In this document: positions 45,293-54,966 of the stretch, in pieces | How the letters are laid out: every line of letters begins with the position of its first letter | Position numbering within the stretch: position 1 is the first letter of the stretch | Assembly: GCF_001070715.1 (NCBI RefSeq) | Contig: NZ_JVRR01000107.1 | Coordinates: forward strand, 1 to 64,000 | Direction: 5' to 3' | Source: Streptococcus pseudopneumoniae | GTDB taxonomy: Bacteria > Bacillota > Bacilli > Lactobacillales > Streptococcaceae | Length of the DNA: 64,000 bases | The notes under the pieces: model-generated | Databases searched by the model: none | What the model saw: only the letters and a program-made list of their open reading frames with translations | What the model was told of the DNA's origin: nothing | Made by a program: the position numbers and the translations under genes

Positions 45293-47911
45293 ATGAAACA
45301 ACTATCTAGTGCACAAGTACGCCAAATGTGGCTTGATTTCTGGGCGACCAAAGGTCACTCAGTAGAACCATCAGTAAGTTTGGTTCCTGTAAATGATCCA
45401 ACACTTTTGTGGATCAACTCTGGGGTAGCAACCCTTAAGAAATACTTTGACGGGACCATTATCCCTGAAAATCCACGTATTACCAATGCCCAAAAGGCGA
45501 TTCGTACCAACGACATTGAAAACGTAGGGAAGACTGCGCGTCACCATACCATGTTTGAAATGTTGGGGAACTTCTCTATCGGGGATTACTTCCGTGATGA
45601 GGCTATCACTTGGGCTTATGAGCTTTTGACAAGCCCAGAATGGTTTGATTTCCCTGCTGAAAAGCTTTACATGACCTACTATCCAGATGATAAAGATTCA
45701 TACAACCGCTGGATTGAAGTGGGAGTGGATCCAAGTCATTTGATTCCAATCGAAGACAACTTCTGGGAAATCGGTGCGGGACCTTCTGGACCAGATACAG
45801 AAATCTTCTTTGACCGTGGAGAAGCTTTTGACCCAGAAAATATCGGTCTTCGCCTGCTTGCAGAAGATATAGAAAACGACCGCTATATCGAAATCTGGAA
45901 CATCGTTTTGTCACAATTTAACGCAGACCCTGCTGTTCCTCGTAGTGAATACAAGGAATTGCCACACAAGAACATTGATACGGGCGCAGGTTTGGAGCGT
46001 TTGGTGGCCGTTATCCAAGGGGCTAAGACAAACTTTGAAACAGACCTCTTCATGCCAATCATTCGTGAAGTGGAGAAATTGTCTGGTAAGGTCTATGACC
46101 AAGATGGCGACAACATGAGCTTTAAGGTTATCGCTGACCACATCCGTTCCCTTTCATTTGCCATCGGTGATGGTGCCCTTCCAGGAAATGAAGGCCGCGG
46201 TTATGTCCTTCGTCGTCTTCTCCGTCGTGCTTCTATGCATGGTCAAAAATTGGGAATCAACGAGCCTTTCCTTTACAAACTCGTTCCAACCGTTGGAAAA
46301 ATCATGGAAAGCTACTACCCAGAAGTGCTTGAAAAACGTGACTTTATCGAAAAAATCGTTAAGAGCGAAGAAGAATCATTTGCTCGTACCCTTCACTCAG
46401 GTCAACACTTTGCTCAAGGCATTGTAGCTGACTTGAAAGAAAAAGGTCAATCTGTCATTGCTGGTCAAGATGTATTCAAACTTTATGACACTTATGGCTT
46501 CCCAGTTGAATTGACTGAAGAAATCGCTGAAGAAGCTGGTATGACTGTGGACCGTGAAGGCTTTGAAGCAGCCATGAAAGAACAGCAAGAACGTGCGCGT
46601 GCGTCAGCTGTTAAGGGTGGCTCAATGGGGATGCAAAATGAAACCCTTCAAAACATCACTGTAGAAAGTGTCTTCAACTACAATGCTAGCCAATTGTCTT
46701 CTAAATTGGTGGCTATCGTGGCTGACAATGCAGAAGTAGAAGCTGTGTCAGAAGGAACTGCCTCACTTATCTTTGCGGAAACGCCATTCTACGCTGAAAT
46801 GGGTGGACAGGTAGCTGACCATGGACAAATCTTGGATGAGGCTGGTTCAGTTGTGGCTACTGTGACAAATGTTCAAAAAGCTCCAAACGGACAAGCTCTT
46901 CATACAGTTGAAGTCCTTTCACCGCTTGCTTTGAACCAAGAATATACCTTGGCAATTGATACAAATCGTCGTCACCGTGTTATGAAAAACCACACTGCGA
47001 CTCACTTGCTTCACGCTGCTCTTCACAATATCCTTGGAAACCACGCAACACAAGCAGGATCTCTTAACGAAGTTGAATTCCTTCGCTTTGACTTTACCCA
47101 CTTCCAAGCAGTGACTGCTGAAGAATTGCGTGCGATTGAGCAGCAAGTCAATGAGAAAATCTGGGAAGCTCTTGAAGTGAAGACAGTTGAAACGGATATT
47201 GACACTGCCAAAGAAATGGGTGCGATGGCTCTCTTTGGTGAGAAATACGGCAAGGAAGTCCGTGTTGTCACTATCGGTGACTACTCTATCGAGCTTTGTG
47301 GTGGTACCCACGTTGGCAACACTTCTGAGATTGGACTCTTCAAGATTGTCAAAGAAGAAGGGATTGGTTCAGGAACTCGCCGTATCTTGGCAGTGACTGG
47401 CAAGGAAGCCTTTGAAGCCTACCGTGAACAAGAGGACGCTCTTAAAGCTGTCGCAGCAACCTTGAAATCACCTCAACTTAAAGAAGTACCTCACAAGGTA
47501 GAAGGACTTCAAGAACAACTTCGTCAACTTCAAAAAGAAAATGCTGAATTGAAAGAAAAAGCCGCAGCTGCAGCCGCAGGCGATATCTTCAAGGATGTGA
47601 AGGAAGTCAATGGTCACCGTTACATTGCTAGCCAAGTATCTGTATCTGACGCTGGTGCCCTTCGTACATTTGCAGATAACTGGAAACAAAAAGATTACTC
47701 TGATGTGCTTGTCCTAGTTGCAGCTATTGGTGACAAGGTCAATGTCCTTGTAGCAAGCAAGACAAAAGACCTTCATGCAGGAAACCTTGTCAAAGAATTG
47801 GCACCAATCGTCGATGGACGTGGTGGTGGTAAACCAGACATGGCCATGGCAGGAGGAAGCAACCAAGCTAAGATCCAAGAATTGTTGGATGCCGTAGCAG
47901 GTAAATTGTAA
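45293..47911 (+). CDS. alaS: Alanyl-tRNA synthetase
   Basis: 872 aa, full length. Class II aminoacylation domain ([32 protein letters not shown]), editing domain with [11 protein letters not shown] and CGGTHVG zinc-type motifs, coiled coil ([18 protein letters not shown]) and the C-terminal C-Ala domain with [24 protein letters not shown]. Ends beside a RUP element and its terminator. Confidence 0.98.
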   Translation: MKQLSSAQVRQMWLDFWATKGHSVEPSVSLVPVNDPTLLWINSGVATLKKYFDGTIIPENPRITNAQKAIRTNDIENVGKTARHHTMFEMLGNFSIGDYFRDEAITWAYELLTSPEWFDFPAEKLYMTYYPDDKDSYNRWIEVGVDPSHLIPIEDNFWEIGAGPSGPDTEIFFDRGEAFDPENIGLRLLAEDIENDRYIEIWNIVLSQFNADPAVPRSEYKELPHKNIDTGAGLERLVAVIQGAKTNFETDLFMPIIREVEKLSGKVYDQDGDNMSFKVIADHIRSLSFAIGDGALPGNEGRGYVLRRLLRRASMHGQKLGINEPFLYKLVPTVGKIMESYYPEVLEKRDFIEKIVKSEEESFARTLHSGQHFAQGIVADLKEKGQSVIAGQDVFKLYDTYGFPVELTEEIAEEAGMTVDREGFEAAMKEQQERARASAVKGGSMGMQNETLQNITVESVFNYNASQLSSKLVAIVADNAEVEAVSEGTASLIFAETPFYAEMGGQVADHGQILDEAGSVVATVTNVQKAPNGQALHTVEVLSPLALNQEYTLAIDTNRRHRVMKNHTATHLLHAALHNILGNHATQAGSLNEVEFLRFDFTHFQAVTAEELRAIEQQVNEKIWEALEVKTVETDIDTAKEMGAMALFGEKYGKEVRVVTIGDYSIELCGGTHVGNTSEIGLFKIVKEEGIGSGTRRILAVTGKEAFEAYREQEDALKAVAATLKSPQLKEVPHKVEGLQEQLRQLQKENAELKEKAAAAAAGDIFKDVKEVNGHRYIASQVSVSDAGALRTFADNWKQKDYSDVLVLVAAIGDKVNVLVASKTKDLHAGNLVKELAPIVDGRGGGKPDMAMAGGSNQAKIQELLDAVAGKL

Positions 47912-47919
47912 ACAAGTAA

Positions 47920-48068
47920 TACTCTTCGAAAATCTCTTCAAACAACGTCAGCTTCGCCTTGTATTTTATATGTGACTGACTTCGTCAGTCTTATCTACAA
48001 CCTCAAAGCAGTGCTTTGAGCAACCTGTAGCTAGCTTCCTAGTTTGCTCTTTGATTTTCATTGAGTAT
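47920..48068. repeat. RUP element, mid-length form
   Basis: Same ends as the other RUP copies (TACTCTTCGAAAATC / TTTGATTTTCATTGAGTA) and about 149 bp long. It carries one internal unit of the 45-bp type (GACTTCGTCAGTCTTATCTACAACCTC plus CTTTGAG). Confidence 0.85.
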
Positions 48069-48069
48069 A

Positions 48070-48098
48070 AAGATCTATCCATTTGGGTAGGTCTTTTT
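48070..48098 (+). terminator. Terminator downstream of alaS
   Basis: AGATCTATCC-ATTT-GGGTAGGTCT followed by TTTT; two G-T pairs. Confidence 0.75.
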
Positions 48099-48108
48099 GT
48101 GAATACAA

Positions 48109-48137
48109 AAAAGCCAAATCTGATTGGATCTGGCTTG
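48109..48137 (-). terminator. Terminator of the amylase gene
   Basis: On the minus strand AAGCCAGATC-CAATCA-GATTTGGCTT followed by TTTT. Confidence 0.8.
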
Positions 48138-48151
48138 AATATTATGAACTA

Positions 48152-49606
48152 TTAAATAGTATTGGCTGCCCAGACACTTACCGAAGCAGCTGAGACAGGG
48201 AATTGTCCATAACCTTCCTCATCAATTGTAACTTGACCTTGGTGGTTTCCAAGTAAGTCTATGAAAGTTTGGTTAGCCCATTCTTGGCCGACAAACATAG
48301 ACTTGCTGTTTTCTTGGTCATTTGAGATAAGGACTGCGATTGGGGATTGATTTTCATCACCTGAACGTACCCAACCGATACAGTTAGGATCATCAAAGTA
48401 GTCTGTTTGCTCTCCGTAGGCCAAATCTTTTCGGATGGTTAGGAGGCGGTCAAGGACTTCTTTGAAATCTTCTTGAGCATATTGCCCTGAAATCCCATAG
48501 TAGTCTCCGTAAAAGACACATGGAAGGCCATTTTGGCGTAATAGAATGAGGGCATAGGCTGCTGGTTTGAACCATTCTTCAACAGTAGACTCAAGAGCCT
48601 GTCCTCGTTGGGTATCATGGTTGTCGACAAAGGTTACAGCCTTGTCGGGCTTGAGTTCAACCAAGCTATCTGTAAAAATACCACGAAGGTCGTAGTTGGA
48701 ACCAGCTCGGCTAGCATCAAAGAGATTCTGGTGGAGACGAACATCGACAAGGTCAAAGCGTTCTTCTGTTTTTTCAAGATAATCTAGATTGGCTTCCTTA
48801 TCGGGATTCCAAAATTCACCAAAAACATAGAAATCCTCACCGTATTTTTCCTTCATATCGCGGATGAAATTGCGCATAAAGAAAGAGTCAATGTGTTTGA
48901 CGGCATCCAAGCGGAAACCAGCTACACCAGTCGTTTCCATGAACCAATCAGCCCAGTCATAGATATTTTGGATGACTTCAGGATGTTTAAAGTCTAGGTC
49001 GGCATACATGAGGTAGTCATAGTTACCGTTTTCATTATCGACCAATTCCTCATTTGCCCAACCCTTGTTGTCCCCTTGGATGAGATAAATCCCAGACTTG
49101 CGACGTTTGGCATCGTAGTCTGTACCGGTGAAGTGGTACCAGTGCCAGTGGAAGTCATTATAGGTATCTTGGCGACCATCGAAGGTAAAGCTAGTCCAGC
49201 CATTGATGGTGAAAGGTTCTCCGAGTTCAACCGTACGGTCTACAGGATCCACTTCGATGACCTGAAAGGCTTCCCTGTGATCGGCTGCAGCCTTGTGATT
49301 GAGCACCACATCGGCCATTGGTTGAATTCCCTGTGCTTTTAGGGCTTGAATGGCTTGAAGATAGTCTTCTTTGAAACCATACTTGGTGCGGACAGTTCCT
49401 TTTTGGTTAAATTCTCCAAGGTCAAATAAGTCATAGACCCCATAGCCTACGTCTTTTTCATTGGTAGCTTTGAAAGCTGGTGGCATCCAGACGTGACTGA
49501 TCCCCAGATGAGCTAGGTGTGGAGCATCTTCAGCCAGACGCGCCCAGTGCTGGCCGTCGTGGGGCAGATACCATTCAAAGTATTGCATGAGTGTTTGATT
49601 TTGCAT
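48152..49606 (-). CDS. amyS: Cytoplasmic alpha-amylase (GH13)
   Basis: 484 aa, no signal peptide, so it acts on imported maltodextrins or stored glucan. Starts MQNQTLMQYFEWYLPHDGQHW, the form of the GH13_5 intracellular amylases. Conserved regions: DVVLNHK, catalytic nucleophile in GFRLDAVKHI, acid/base Glu in FGEFW, and FVDNHDTQ. RBS AGAGGAAA on the minus strand. An operator palindrome lies upstream. Confidence 0.94.
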   Translation of the reverse strand: MQNQTLMQYFEWYLPHDGQHWARLAEDAPHLAHLGISHVWMPPAFKATNEKDVGYGVYDLFDLGEFNQKGTVRTKYGFKEDYLQAIQALKAQGIQPMADVVLNHKAAADHREAFQVIEVDPVDRTVELGEPFTINGWTSFTFDGRQDTYNDFHWHWYHFTGTDYDAKRRKSGIYLIQGDNKGWANEELVDNENGNYDYLMYADLDFKHPEVIQNIYDWADWFMETTGVAGFRLDAVKHIDSFFMRNFIRDMKEKYGEDFYVFGEFWNPDKEANLDYLEKTEERFDLVDVRLHQNLFDASRAGSNYDLRGIFTDSLVELKPDKAVTFVDNHDTQRGQALESTVEEWFKPAAYALILLRQNGLPCVFYGDYYGISGQYAQEDFKEVLDRLLTIRKDLAYGEQTDYFDDPNCIGWVRSGDENQSPIAVLISNDQENSKSMFVGQEWANQTFIDLLGNHQGQVTIDEEGYGQFPVSAASVSVWAANTI

Positions 49607-49663
49607 GATGTTTCCTCTTACTTGTCAATCTTGTTCTTTATTCTATCATAAAGTATCTCTTGG

Positions 49664-49677
49664 CGCAAACGTTTGCG
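49664..49677. promoter_or_regulatory. MalR/CcpA-like operator upstream of amyS
   Basis: Perfect 14-bp palindrome CGCAAAC-GTTTGCG. On the minus strand it overlaps the putative -35 (TTTGCG, 18-bp spacer, TGA-extended TAGAAT). The sequence is typical of LacI/GalR-family operators and close to the pneumococcal MalR site; it is two bases off a strict cre. Confidence 0.75.
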
Positions 49678-49745
49678 TAAGAATAGAAGGAAACTATTGT
49701 ATCTACTTAAAATAAAGTGTTGATTTTTTTGTATCAAAGTGCTAG

Positions 49746-49751
49746 TATAAT
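49746..49751 (+). promoter_or_regulatory. -10 box of the ABC transporter pair
   Basis: TATAAT, 34 nt before the start; TTGATT at 49720 is a possible -35 but the spacer is 20 bp. Confidence 0.4.
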
Positions 49752-49785
49752 AGTATGTAATATAGATAAAGATAGGAGTCATCCC

Positions 49786-50535
49786 ATGATTGAATTTCAA
49801 AATGTTAGTAAGTTGTATGGTGATAAAGAGGCTTTGAGCAATCTCAATTTGCAGATTGAAAATGGGGAGATTATGGGCTTGATTGGCCATAATGGGGCTG
49901 GAAAATCGACCACTATAAAATCCCTAGTCAGTATCATTTCGCCCAGCAGTGGTCGTATTTTGGTAGACGGTCAGGATTTATCGGAGAATCGCTTGGCGAT
50001 CAAACGAAAGATTGGCTACGTAGCAGACTCGCCTGACTTATTTTTACGTTTAACGGCCAATGAATTTTGGGAATTGATTGCTTCATCCTATGATCTGACT
50101 AGCTCTGACTTGGAGACTAGTCTAGCTAGGCTATTGAACGTTTTTGATTTTGCTGAAAATCGCTATCAGGTTATTGAAACCCTTTCTCACGGAATGCGTC
50201 AAAAAGTCTTTGTCATTGGGGCACTCTTGTCTGATCCTGATATTTGGGTCTTGGACGAACCCTTGACAGGTTTGGATCCCCAGGCTGCCTTTGATTTGAA
50301 GCAAATGATGAAGGAACATGCACAAAAAGGCAAGACGGTCTTGTTTTCAACCCATGTCCTAGAGGTAGCTGAGCAAGTCTGTGATCGGATTGCCATTTTG
50401 AAAAAGGGGCATTTGATTTATTGTGGTAAGGTAGAGGACTTGAGAAAAGACCACCCAGACCAGTCTTTGGAAAGTATCTATCTTAGCCTTGCTGGTAGAA
50501 AAGAGGAGGTTTCAGATGCGTCTCAAGGTCATTAA
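49786..50535 (+). CDS. ABC transporter ATP-binding protein
   Basis: 249 aa from ATG 49786 (AGGAG upstream); the longer frame to 49717 covers the promoter. Walker A GHNGAGKST, signature LSHGMRQKV, Walker B WVLDEPLTGLDP, H-loop STHVLEVAE. The LSHGMRQ signature and the Natronobacterium/drug-type fold point to an ABC-2 exporter ATPase. Overlaps the permease by 20 nt. Substrate unknown. Confidence 0.9.
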   Translation: MIEFQNVSKLYGDKEALSNLNLQIENGEIMGLIGHNGAGKSTTIKSLVSIISPSSGRILVDGQDLSENRLAIKRKIGYVADSPDLFLRLTANEFWELIASSYDLTSSDLETSLARLLNVFDFAENRYQVIETLSHGMRQKVFVIGALLSDPDIWVLDEPLTGLDPQAAFDLKQMMKEHAQKGKTVLFSTHVLEVAEQVCDRIAILKKGHLIYCGKVEDLRKDHPDQSLESIYLSLAGRKEEVSDASQGH

Positions 50536-52150
50536 AAAATTAGTGGATATCAATATCCTCTATTCATCTCAAGAAGCTAATCTGGCTAACCTACGAAAGA
50601 AGCAAGCTAAGAATCCTGAGAAAAAAGTAAATGTTTCCGCTAGAGTCCTAAGTTCTTACATTTTTTCTAGTCTCTTGATGCTTTTCATGTTTATAAATAT
50701 AGCCTTTCGTTTTCCTTTTGAGGAAATACCAAGTTTTTTTAGTAGCATGGTTGCTATTTTACTGGTGCTTGCCTTTTCAACTTCTTTCACTGCATTTTAC
50801 AATGTCTTTTATGAGAGTAAGGACTTGGCATCGTATAGGCCCTATGCCTTTAAAGAATCAGAGATTATAATTGCTAAAGGACTGTCTGTTCTCTTGCCAG
50901 CTCTAGCTGGAATTGTACCAATCCTAGCTTATTTTCTAGTCCTCTATATTAGGCTAGCTCCTTCTCTTTGGCTGGGCTTGCCTTTGATGCTGCTGTCCTT
51001 GGCCTTATTATTTGTCTCTGTTACTTTAGTGATGGTAGTGGCAGTACATTTCTTGGCTCAGACTACGGTCTTCAGAAAGTATCAGTCTATTTTTGCCAAT
51101 GTGATGATTGGGATAGGAGTTCTCATACCTTTAATATTTGTCCTCTTTCTACAGTCGACTTTTGGAAGTATTGTTGACAAAGTTAGAGACATTCCATTTC
51201 TCCTTTATCCTCTTCATATCTTTTACAAAATAGCAGTGGAGCCTTTTTCGACAGAAGCCATACTGGGTCTGCTCGCTTGGATAACTCTAACTGTCTTCTT
51301 ACTTTACCTGACCAAAAAGAAGGTTCTTCCTCATTTTTATGACGTGATTCTGCTTAACAGTGAGGAGAAGGTCAAGAAAGAACGTCGCAGTAAGGAGAGA
51401 ATTTCAACTACTAAAAAAGGATTTTTCCGTATGGTTTTACGCTACCACCTCACCCTCTTGGGACAGGGGACTGGCGTGATTACAGTGCTTTTTACAAGTG
51501 CTTTCCTTCCTTATCTCATGATGATTGGTCTGATTTCCAAAATCCGAGATTCTCAGATAGTTCCAGATATTCATCCTCTATACTGGTTACCCTTGTTTTT
51601 TGTAGGAGTGTTTATAGCAGTTGTCAATAACAATATCACCAGCCTGCATTCAATTGCTTTATCCTTGGAGAGGGAAAATGTTGATTTTCTTAAGAGTTTA
51701 CCCTTTGACTTTACTCGCTATGTGAAAGTGAAATTTTGGATTATATTTGCTGTCCAGTCCTTTTTACCAGTTCTGACTTTACTTGGCCTTTCTCTATATC
51801 TAGGCTTGCCCATCCTTTCGATGATTTACCTTCTTGTAGTCTGGATCCTTACCAGTGTCATCCTTTCTTGCCACCATTACCTTAAGGACGTGAAAAATCT
51901 GTCAACCAATTGGAGTAACATTACGGACCTGGTGAACCGTTCAAATCGTATAGTAGCAATTGTTTTGATTTTTATTTATAGTGCAATCTTAATGGCCCTT
52001 GTAATAGGGAGCTTATTCTTGGTTCGGTCTCTCTCCCCTGTCATTGCCATCAGCTTGGGAGTAGGAACTCTTATCGTCTTGCTTGCTCTTGCTATTTTTG
52101 GCTATCATTACTACCTGTCACGCATATTGACAGAAATAGAAAAAAGATGA
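50516..52150 (+). CDS. ABC transporter permease
   Basis: 544 aa from ATG 50516 (GAGGAGG upstream). About 12 hydrophobic helices in two halves separated by a charged loop near residues 285-305 (EEKVKKERRSKERISTTKKG). No characterised family member comes to mind; it is the partner of the overlapping ATPase. Possibly an exporter of a peptide or lipid, which is inference. Confidence 0.85.
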   Translation: MRLKVIKKLVDINILYSSQEANLANLRKKQAKNPEKKVNVSARVLSSYIFSSLLMLFMFINIAFRFPFEEIPSFFSSMVAILLVLAFSTSFTAFYNVFYESKDLASYRPYAFKESEIIIAKGLSVLLPALAGIVPILAYFLVLYIRLAPSLWLGLPLMLLSLALLFVSVTLVMVVAVHFLAQTTVFRKYQSIFANVMIGIGVLIPLIFVLFLQSTFGSIVDKVRDIPFLLYPLHIFYKIAVEPFSTEAILGLLAWITLTVFLLYLTKKKVLPHFYDVILLNSEEKVKKERRSKERISTTKKGFFRMVLRYHLTLLGQGTGVITVLFTSAFLPYLMMIGLISKIRDSQIVPDIHPLYWLPLFFVGVFIAVVNNNITSLHSIALSLERENVDFLKSLPFDFTRYVKVKFWIIFAVQSFLPVLTLLGLSLYLGLPILSMIYLLVVWILTSVILSCHHYLKDVKNLSTNWSNITDLVNRSNRIVAIVLIFIYSAILMALVIGSLFLVRSLSPVIAISLGVGTLIVLLALAIFGYHYYLSRILTEIEKR

Positions 52151-52204
52151 GCTAGTTGGTCGCTTGCTTGATAAATTCAATTCGACAAACGCTTTTATAG
52201 TTTG

Positions 52205-52210
52205 TTAGAA
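52205..52210 (+). promoter_or_regulatory. Promoter of the 72-residue membrane protein
   Basis: TGT-extended TAGAAT with TTCGAC 18 bp upstream (52181-52186). Confidence 0.45.
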
Positions 52211-52263
52211 TGTAGTTGTAAATGATTAAGATTGGTAATCAAAAATATATAGGGAGGAATGTT

Positions 52264-52482
52264 TTGAATAAGAAATATAACATAGTTCTATTTTTGTTGT
52301 TTATAGTTTATTTATTGGGATATTTTTCAATTTCAAAAACGTTAATTCCTATAATGTGTGTGATCCAAGTATTTTTGATAGAACATATATTTAAAATTCG
52401 AAATAGAATGATGCAAATAGGCGAAATTTTAATTATTGTTGCTTCTATAATATTATTTATTGATAGCATATTTAGTTTGTAA
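52264..52482 (+). CDS. Small membrane protein, unknown
   Basis: 72 aa from TTG 52264, chosen because AGGGAGG lies 6 nt upstream; an in-frame ATG at 52222 has no RBS. Two to three hydrophobic helices (IVLFLLFIVYLLGYF, LIPIMCVIQVFLI, IGEILIIVASIILFI) with a basic loop KIRNRMMQ. AT-rich compared with its neighbours, perhaps acquired. Function unknown. Confidence 0.6.
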   Translation: MNKKYNIVLFLLFIVYLLGYFSISKTLIPIMCVIQVFLIEHIFKIRNRMMQIGEILIIVASIILFIDSIFSL

Positions 52483-52668
52483 CAAAAGGCTTTTCTATAA
52501 AATCAAATTTTCCAGATACCTGCTGAATCTGATTTATATCCTCATATTTCTTCTACTATCTTCGTCACTAAATTTGACAGACATATATTGCTGATACAAC
52601 CTCTCTACCTACAATCTAGCAGTAGGCTAGTTTCTTCATTGATTTTCGTTGAATTTTATTTGATAAAA

Positions 52669-52702
52669 GAAATGCTCCTCCAAGACGGAAGAGCATTTTT
52701 TA
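52669..52702. terminator. Bidirectional terminator at the end of the LtaS-like gene
   Basis: AATGCTC / GAGCATT stem with A- and T-rich flanks; it reaches the stop codon of the minus-strand gene. The stretch 52483-52668 shows no other feature. Confidence 0.7.
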
Positions 52703-54850
52703 TTGTGATTTTGATTCGGTTTCTGCCGACTCTGGGTGGAGTTCTTGGTAACTTGGTGCCTTGAAAAGGTCAGCACTGGTCTTACCTTGTCGTTGGCTAA
52801 AGAGGCTGGTTGATTGACTACCTTTTTCCTGCTCAATCTTTTGAAGAATTGGTAAAGAATTGAGATAAGAAATACTTTCAGTATCAACTGTTCCAAGATG
52901 ATCTGCTTGGTAGAAACGGATCAAATCGCCAGTTTGAATCTGGTCGCTGATTTTCAGCTGTTGACTGGCTGCCTGACGAATGCTTTCCAGTTCAGTCTGA
53001 GTTTGTTCATCAAGATTGCTGATTTCAAGACCGCTCTCAGTATAGTAGGTTCGTCCGTCATAGCTAGTATATTTTGGCGTGACGAAGGAATTGGCAGTCC
53101 GAAAGGCAACTGTTTCTTGATGGTCTGGAGACAGAAGGTCTTGGCCGACTTGAAGGAAGGAATTGGACTCAATACCAAGGAGATGTTCGAGAGTCGGTAA
53201 GATATCGATTTGTCCACCGTAGGTATTGATGATTTGTCCTTTTTCATAGCCAGGCATGACCACCATAAAAGGCACTCGTTGCAACATGGCATTGTCGTAA
53301 TTCGACCAGTTCTCAGAAGTCTTTCCAATCAAGGGTGCCAGCTCAGGATTGCGGGAATTGGAAATGCCATAATGGTCTCCGTAGATGACGATGATGGATT
53401 TTTCATAGAGGCCACTTTCTTTGAGATAGTCAAAGAAGGCTTTGATGGCACTGTCCAGATAGTTGGCGGTTTGGAAGTAGCCATTGATCGTTTCATCTTT
53501 GGTCTTAGCCAGTGGGAAACCAAGCTCATCGCCTGTCAGATTGCTAGCATAGGGATAGTGATTGGACACCGTGATATACTTGGCATAAAAAGGCTGCTGC
53601 AAATGCTCCAGATACTGGATAGAATCTTTCATCATGATTTTATCATTTAAACCATATTGGAAAGAATTGCTACTGTCTTGCTTGGTGAAGTAGGAAGCAT
53701 CAAAGAAGTATTGGTAGCCCCATTGTTTGTAGGTCGTATTTCGGTTCCAGAAGGTCCCAATATTGCCGTGAAAGACGGCACTCGATTGATAGCCGTTTTT
53801 TGATAGGATAAAAGGCGCAGCTTGCTGGGTATTGGTACCTCCATAGTTAACCATAAAAGAACCTTGATCAAGTCCAAACAAACCAGTCTCCAGCATGGTT
53901 TCTGCATCTGAGGTCTTACCAGCCTTGACTTGGTTAAAGATATTCGAAAAGGCTAGGGTTGATTGCGAATGGTAGAGGGAGTTGAGGAAGGGAGTGACTT
54001 CATGCTCAGTTCCATCTAGGTTGAGTTTATAGTCAAGTAGGAACTGTTGGAAACTCTCCAAGTGGAGATAAATCACATTTTTCCCTTTGGCTAATCCAAA
54101 ATAATCTGGATTAGGTTTAGCCGAATGTTCTTGAATATAATCTGTAATGGGTTGCAGGTCGGTCTCAGAGGCCTTAGCACGTTCTTTGTTTGCACTGTAG
54201 GATTGGTTGGCACTATAACCTAAAAAGGCTGGCAAACTAAGGGCACGAACAATATAATAATTAGAAAATCCTCGCGACAGGAGATCGGGACGCTCAATTT
54301 CAGCCAAGAAAAGATTAGCAGAAAAGAGCAGGGCTGAGAGTGCAGTGATAGCAACACTTGAGCGGAATTTGAAAGGTCTCCTATCCAGCTGGATGAATTT
54401 TTTATAGAAAAGGAAAGCCAGCAATGGGAAATCCATAAAATAGATGAAATCCCAAAAGCGCAGTAACTCTAGTTCTGCAGTACCAACAGACACCTTGCTG
54501 ACCACCTTCATGGTATTAGCCGTGATAAAGTCGCTAAATTCTCGATAGTAAAAGACATTGGAATAAAGCCAAATGAATAAAAGGCTATAAATAGCTATAC
54601 TCAGGCCATAAAAAATCTTGGTTGAGCGAGCATAGAGGGCTAGAGCCAGCAGGAGTAGCCCCAAAGGAAGGGGATTGAAAAAGGCGATAAAGGCAAGGTA
54701 ATTTCCCTGCAACTTGCCCACTTGAATATCTAAATTAAAGTCAACGGCATAGGCTAATAAGGTTTTGAGCCAATAGAGGATTAAAAGGGTTAGGACAAAA
54801 CCCAGTCTGGTACCCATGGCTTTTTGGATTTTGTTAAAATTGCTTTTCAC
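52700..54850 (-). CDS. LtaS-like sulfatase-family membrane protein
   Basis: 716 aa from GTG 54850 with AGGAAG upstream; the longer frame to 54916 runs into the promoter. Five membrane helices in the first 190 residues, then an extracellular alkaline-phosphatase/sulfatase domain. Metal and nucleophile motifs: HLESFQ (metal-binding Glu), AGKTSDAET (nucleophile Thr) and IVIYGDHYGIS. Same architecture as lipoteichoic acid synthase, which polymerises glycerol phosphate. Mitis-group teichoic acids are ribitol-based and polymerised elsewhere, so the actual substrate here is uncertain. Confidence 0.85.
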   Translation of the reverse strand: MKSNFNKIQKAMGTRLGFVLTLLILYWLKTLLAYAVDFNLDIQVGKLQGNYLAFIAFFNPLPLGLLLLALALYARSTKIFYGLSIAIYSLLFIWLYSNVFYYREFSDFITANTMKVVSKVSVGTAELELLRFWDFIYFMDFPLLAFLFYKKFIQLDRRPFKFRSSVAITALSALLFSANLFLAEIERPDLLSRGFSNYYIVRALSLPAFLGYSANQSYSANKERAKASETDLQPITDYIQEHSAKPNPDYFGLAKGKNVIYLHLESFQQFLLDYKLNLDGTEHEVTPFLNSLYHSQSTLAFSNIFNQVKAGKTSDAETMLETGLFGLDQGSFMVNYGGTNTQQAAPFILSKNGYQSSAVFHGNIGTFWNRNTTYKQWGYQYFFDASYFTKQDSSNSFQYGLNDKIMMKDSIQYLEHLQQPFYAKYITVSNHYPYASNLTGDELGFPLAKTKDETINGYFQTANYLDSAIKAFFDYLKESGLYEKSIIVIYGDHYGISNSRNPELAPLIGKTSENWSNYDNAMLQRVPFMVVMPGYEKGQIINTYGGQIDILPTLEHLLGIESNSFLQVGQDLLSPDHQETVAFRTANSFVTPKYTSYDGRTYYTESGLEISNLDEQTQTELESIRQAASQQLKISDQIQTGDLIRFYQADHLGTVDTESISYLNSLPILQKIEQEKGSQSTSLFSQRQGKTSADLFKAPSYQELHPESAETESKSQ

Positions 54851-54930
54851 ACATTTACTTCCTAATTTTTTATTAGTATTAGTATACCATTTTTTAAAAG
54901 AAGAGTAAAAAAGCAAGGGTAGTTTCTTTT

Positions 54931-54959
54931 TTGAGAATTGGCTAAAAGTTTGATATAAT
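54931..54959 (+). promoter_or_regulatory. Promoter of the RlmI-like gene, predicts a leaderless mRNA
   Basis: TTGAGA, 17-bp spacer, TGA-extended TATAAT (54954-54959). Seven bases separate it from the ATG at 54967; an upstream in-frame ATG at 54958 overlaps the -10 box itself. Confidence 0.65.
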
Positions 54960-54966
54960 GGTAGTT

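Noticed and set aside
46919-47311. 130-residue minus-strand ORF within alaS
   Set aside because: Antisense shadow in a highly codon-biased gene; low-complexity, no RBS.
52590-52660. Stretch resembling the end of a RUP (CTAGTTTCTTCATTGATTTTCGTTGA)
   Set aside because: Only a short, imperfect match to the right end and no left end; not enough to call a RUP remnant.
54851-54916. 22-residue extension of the LtaS-like protein
   Set aside because: It overlaps a TGG-extended TATACT box on the minus strand; GTG 54850 has an AGGAAG at the right distance.
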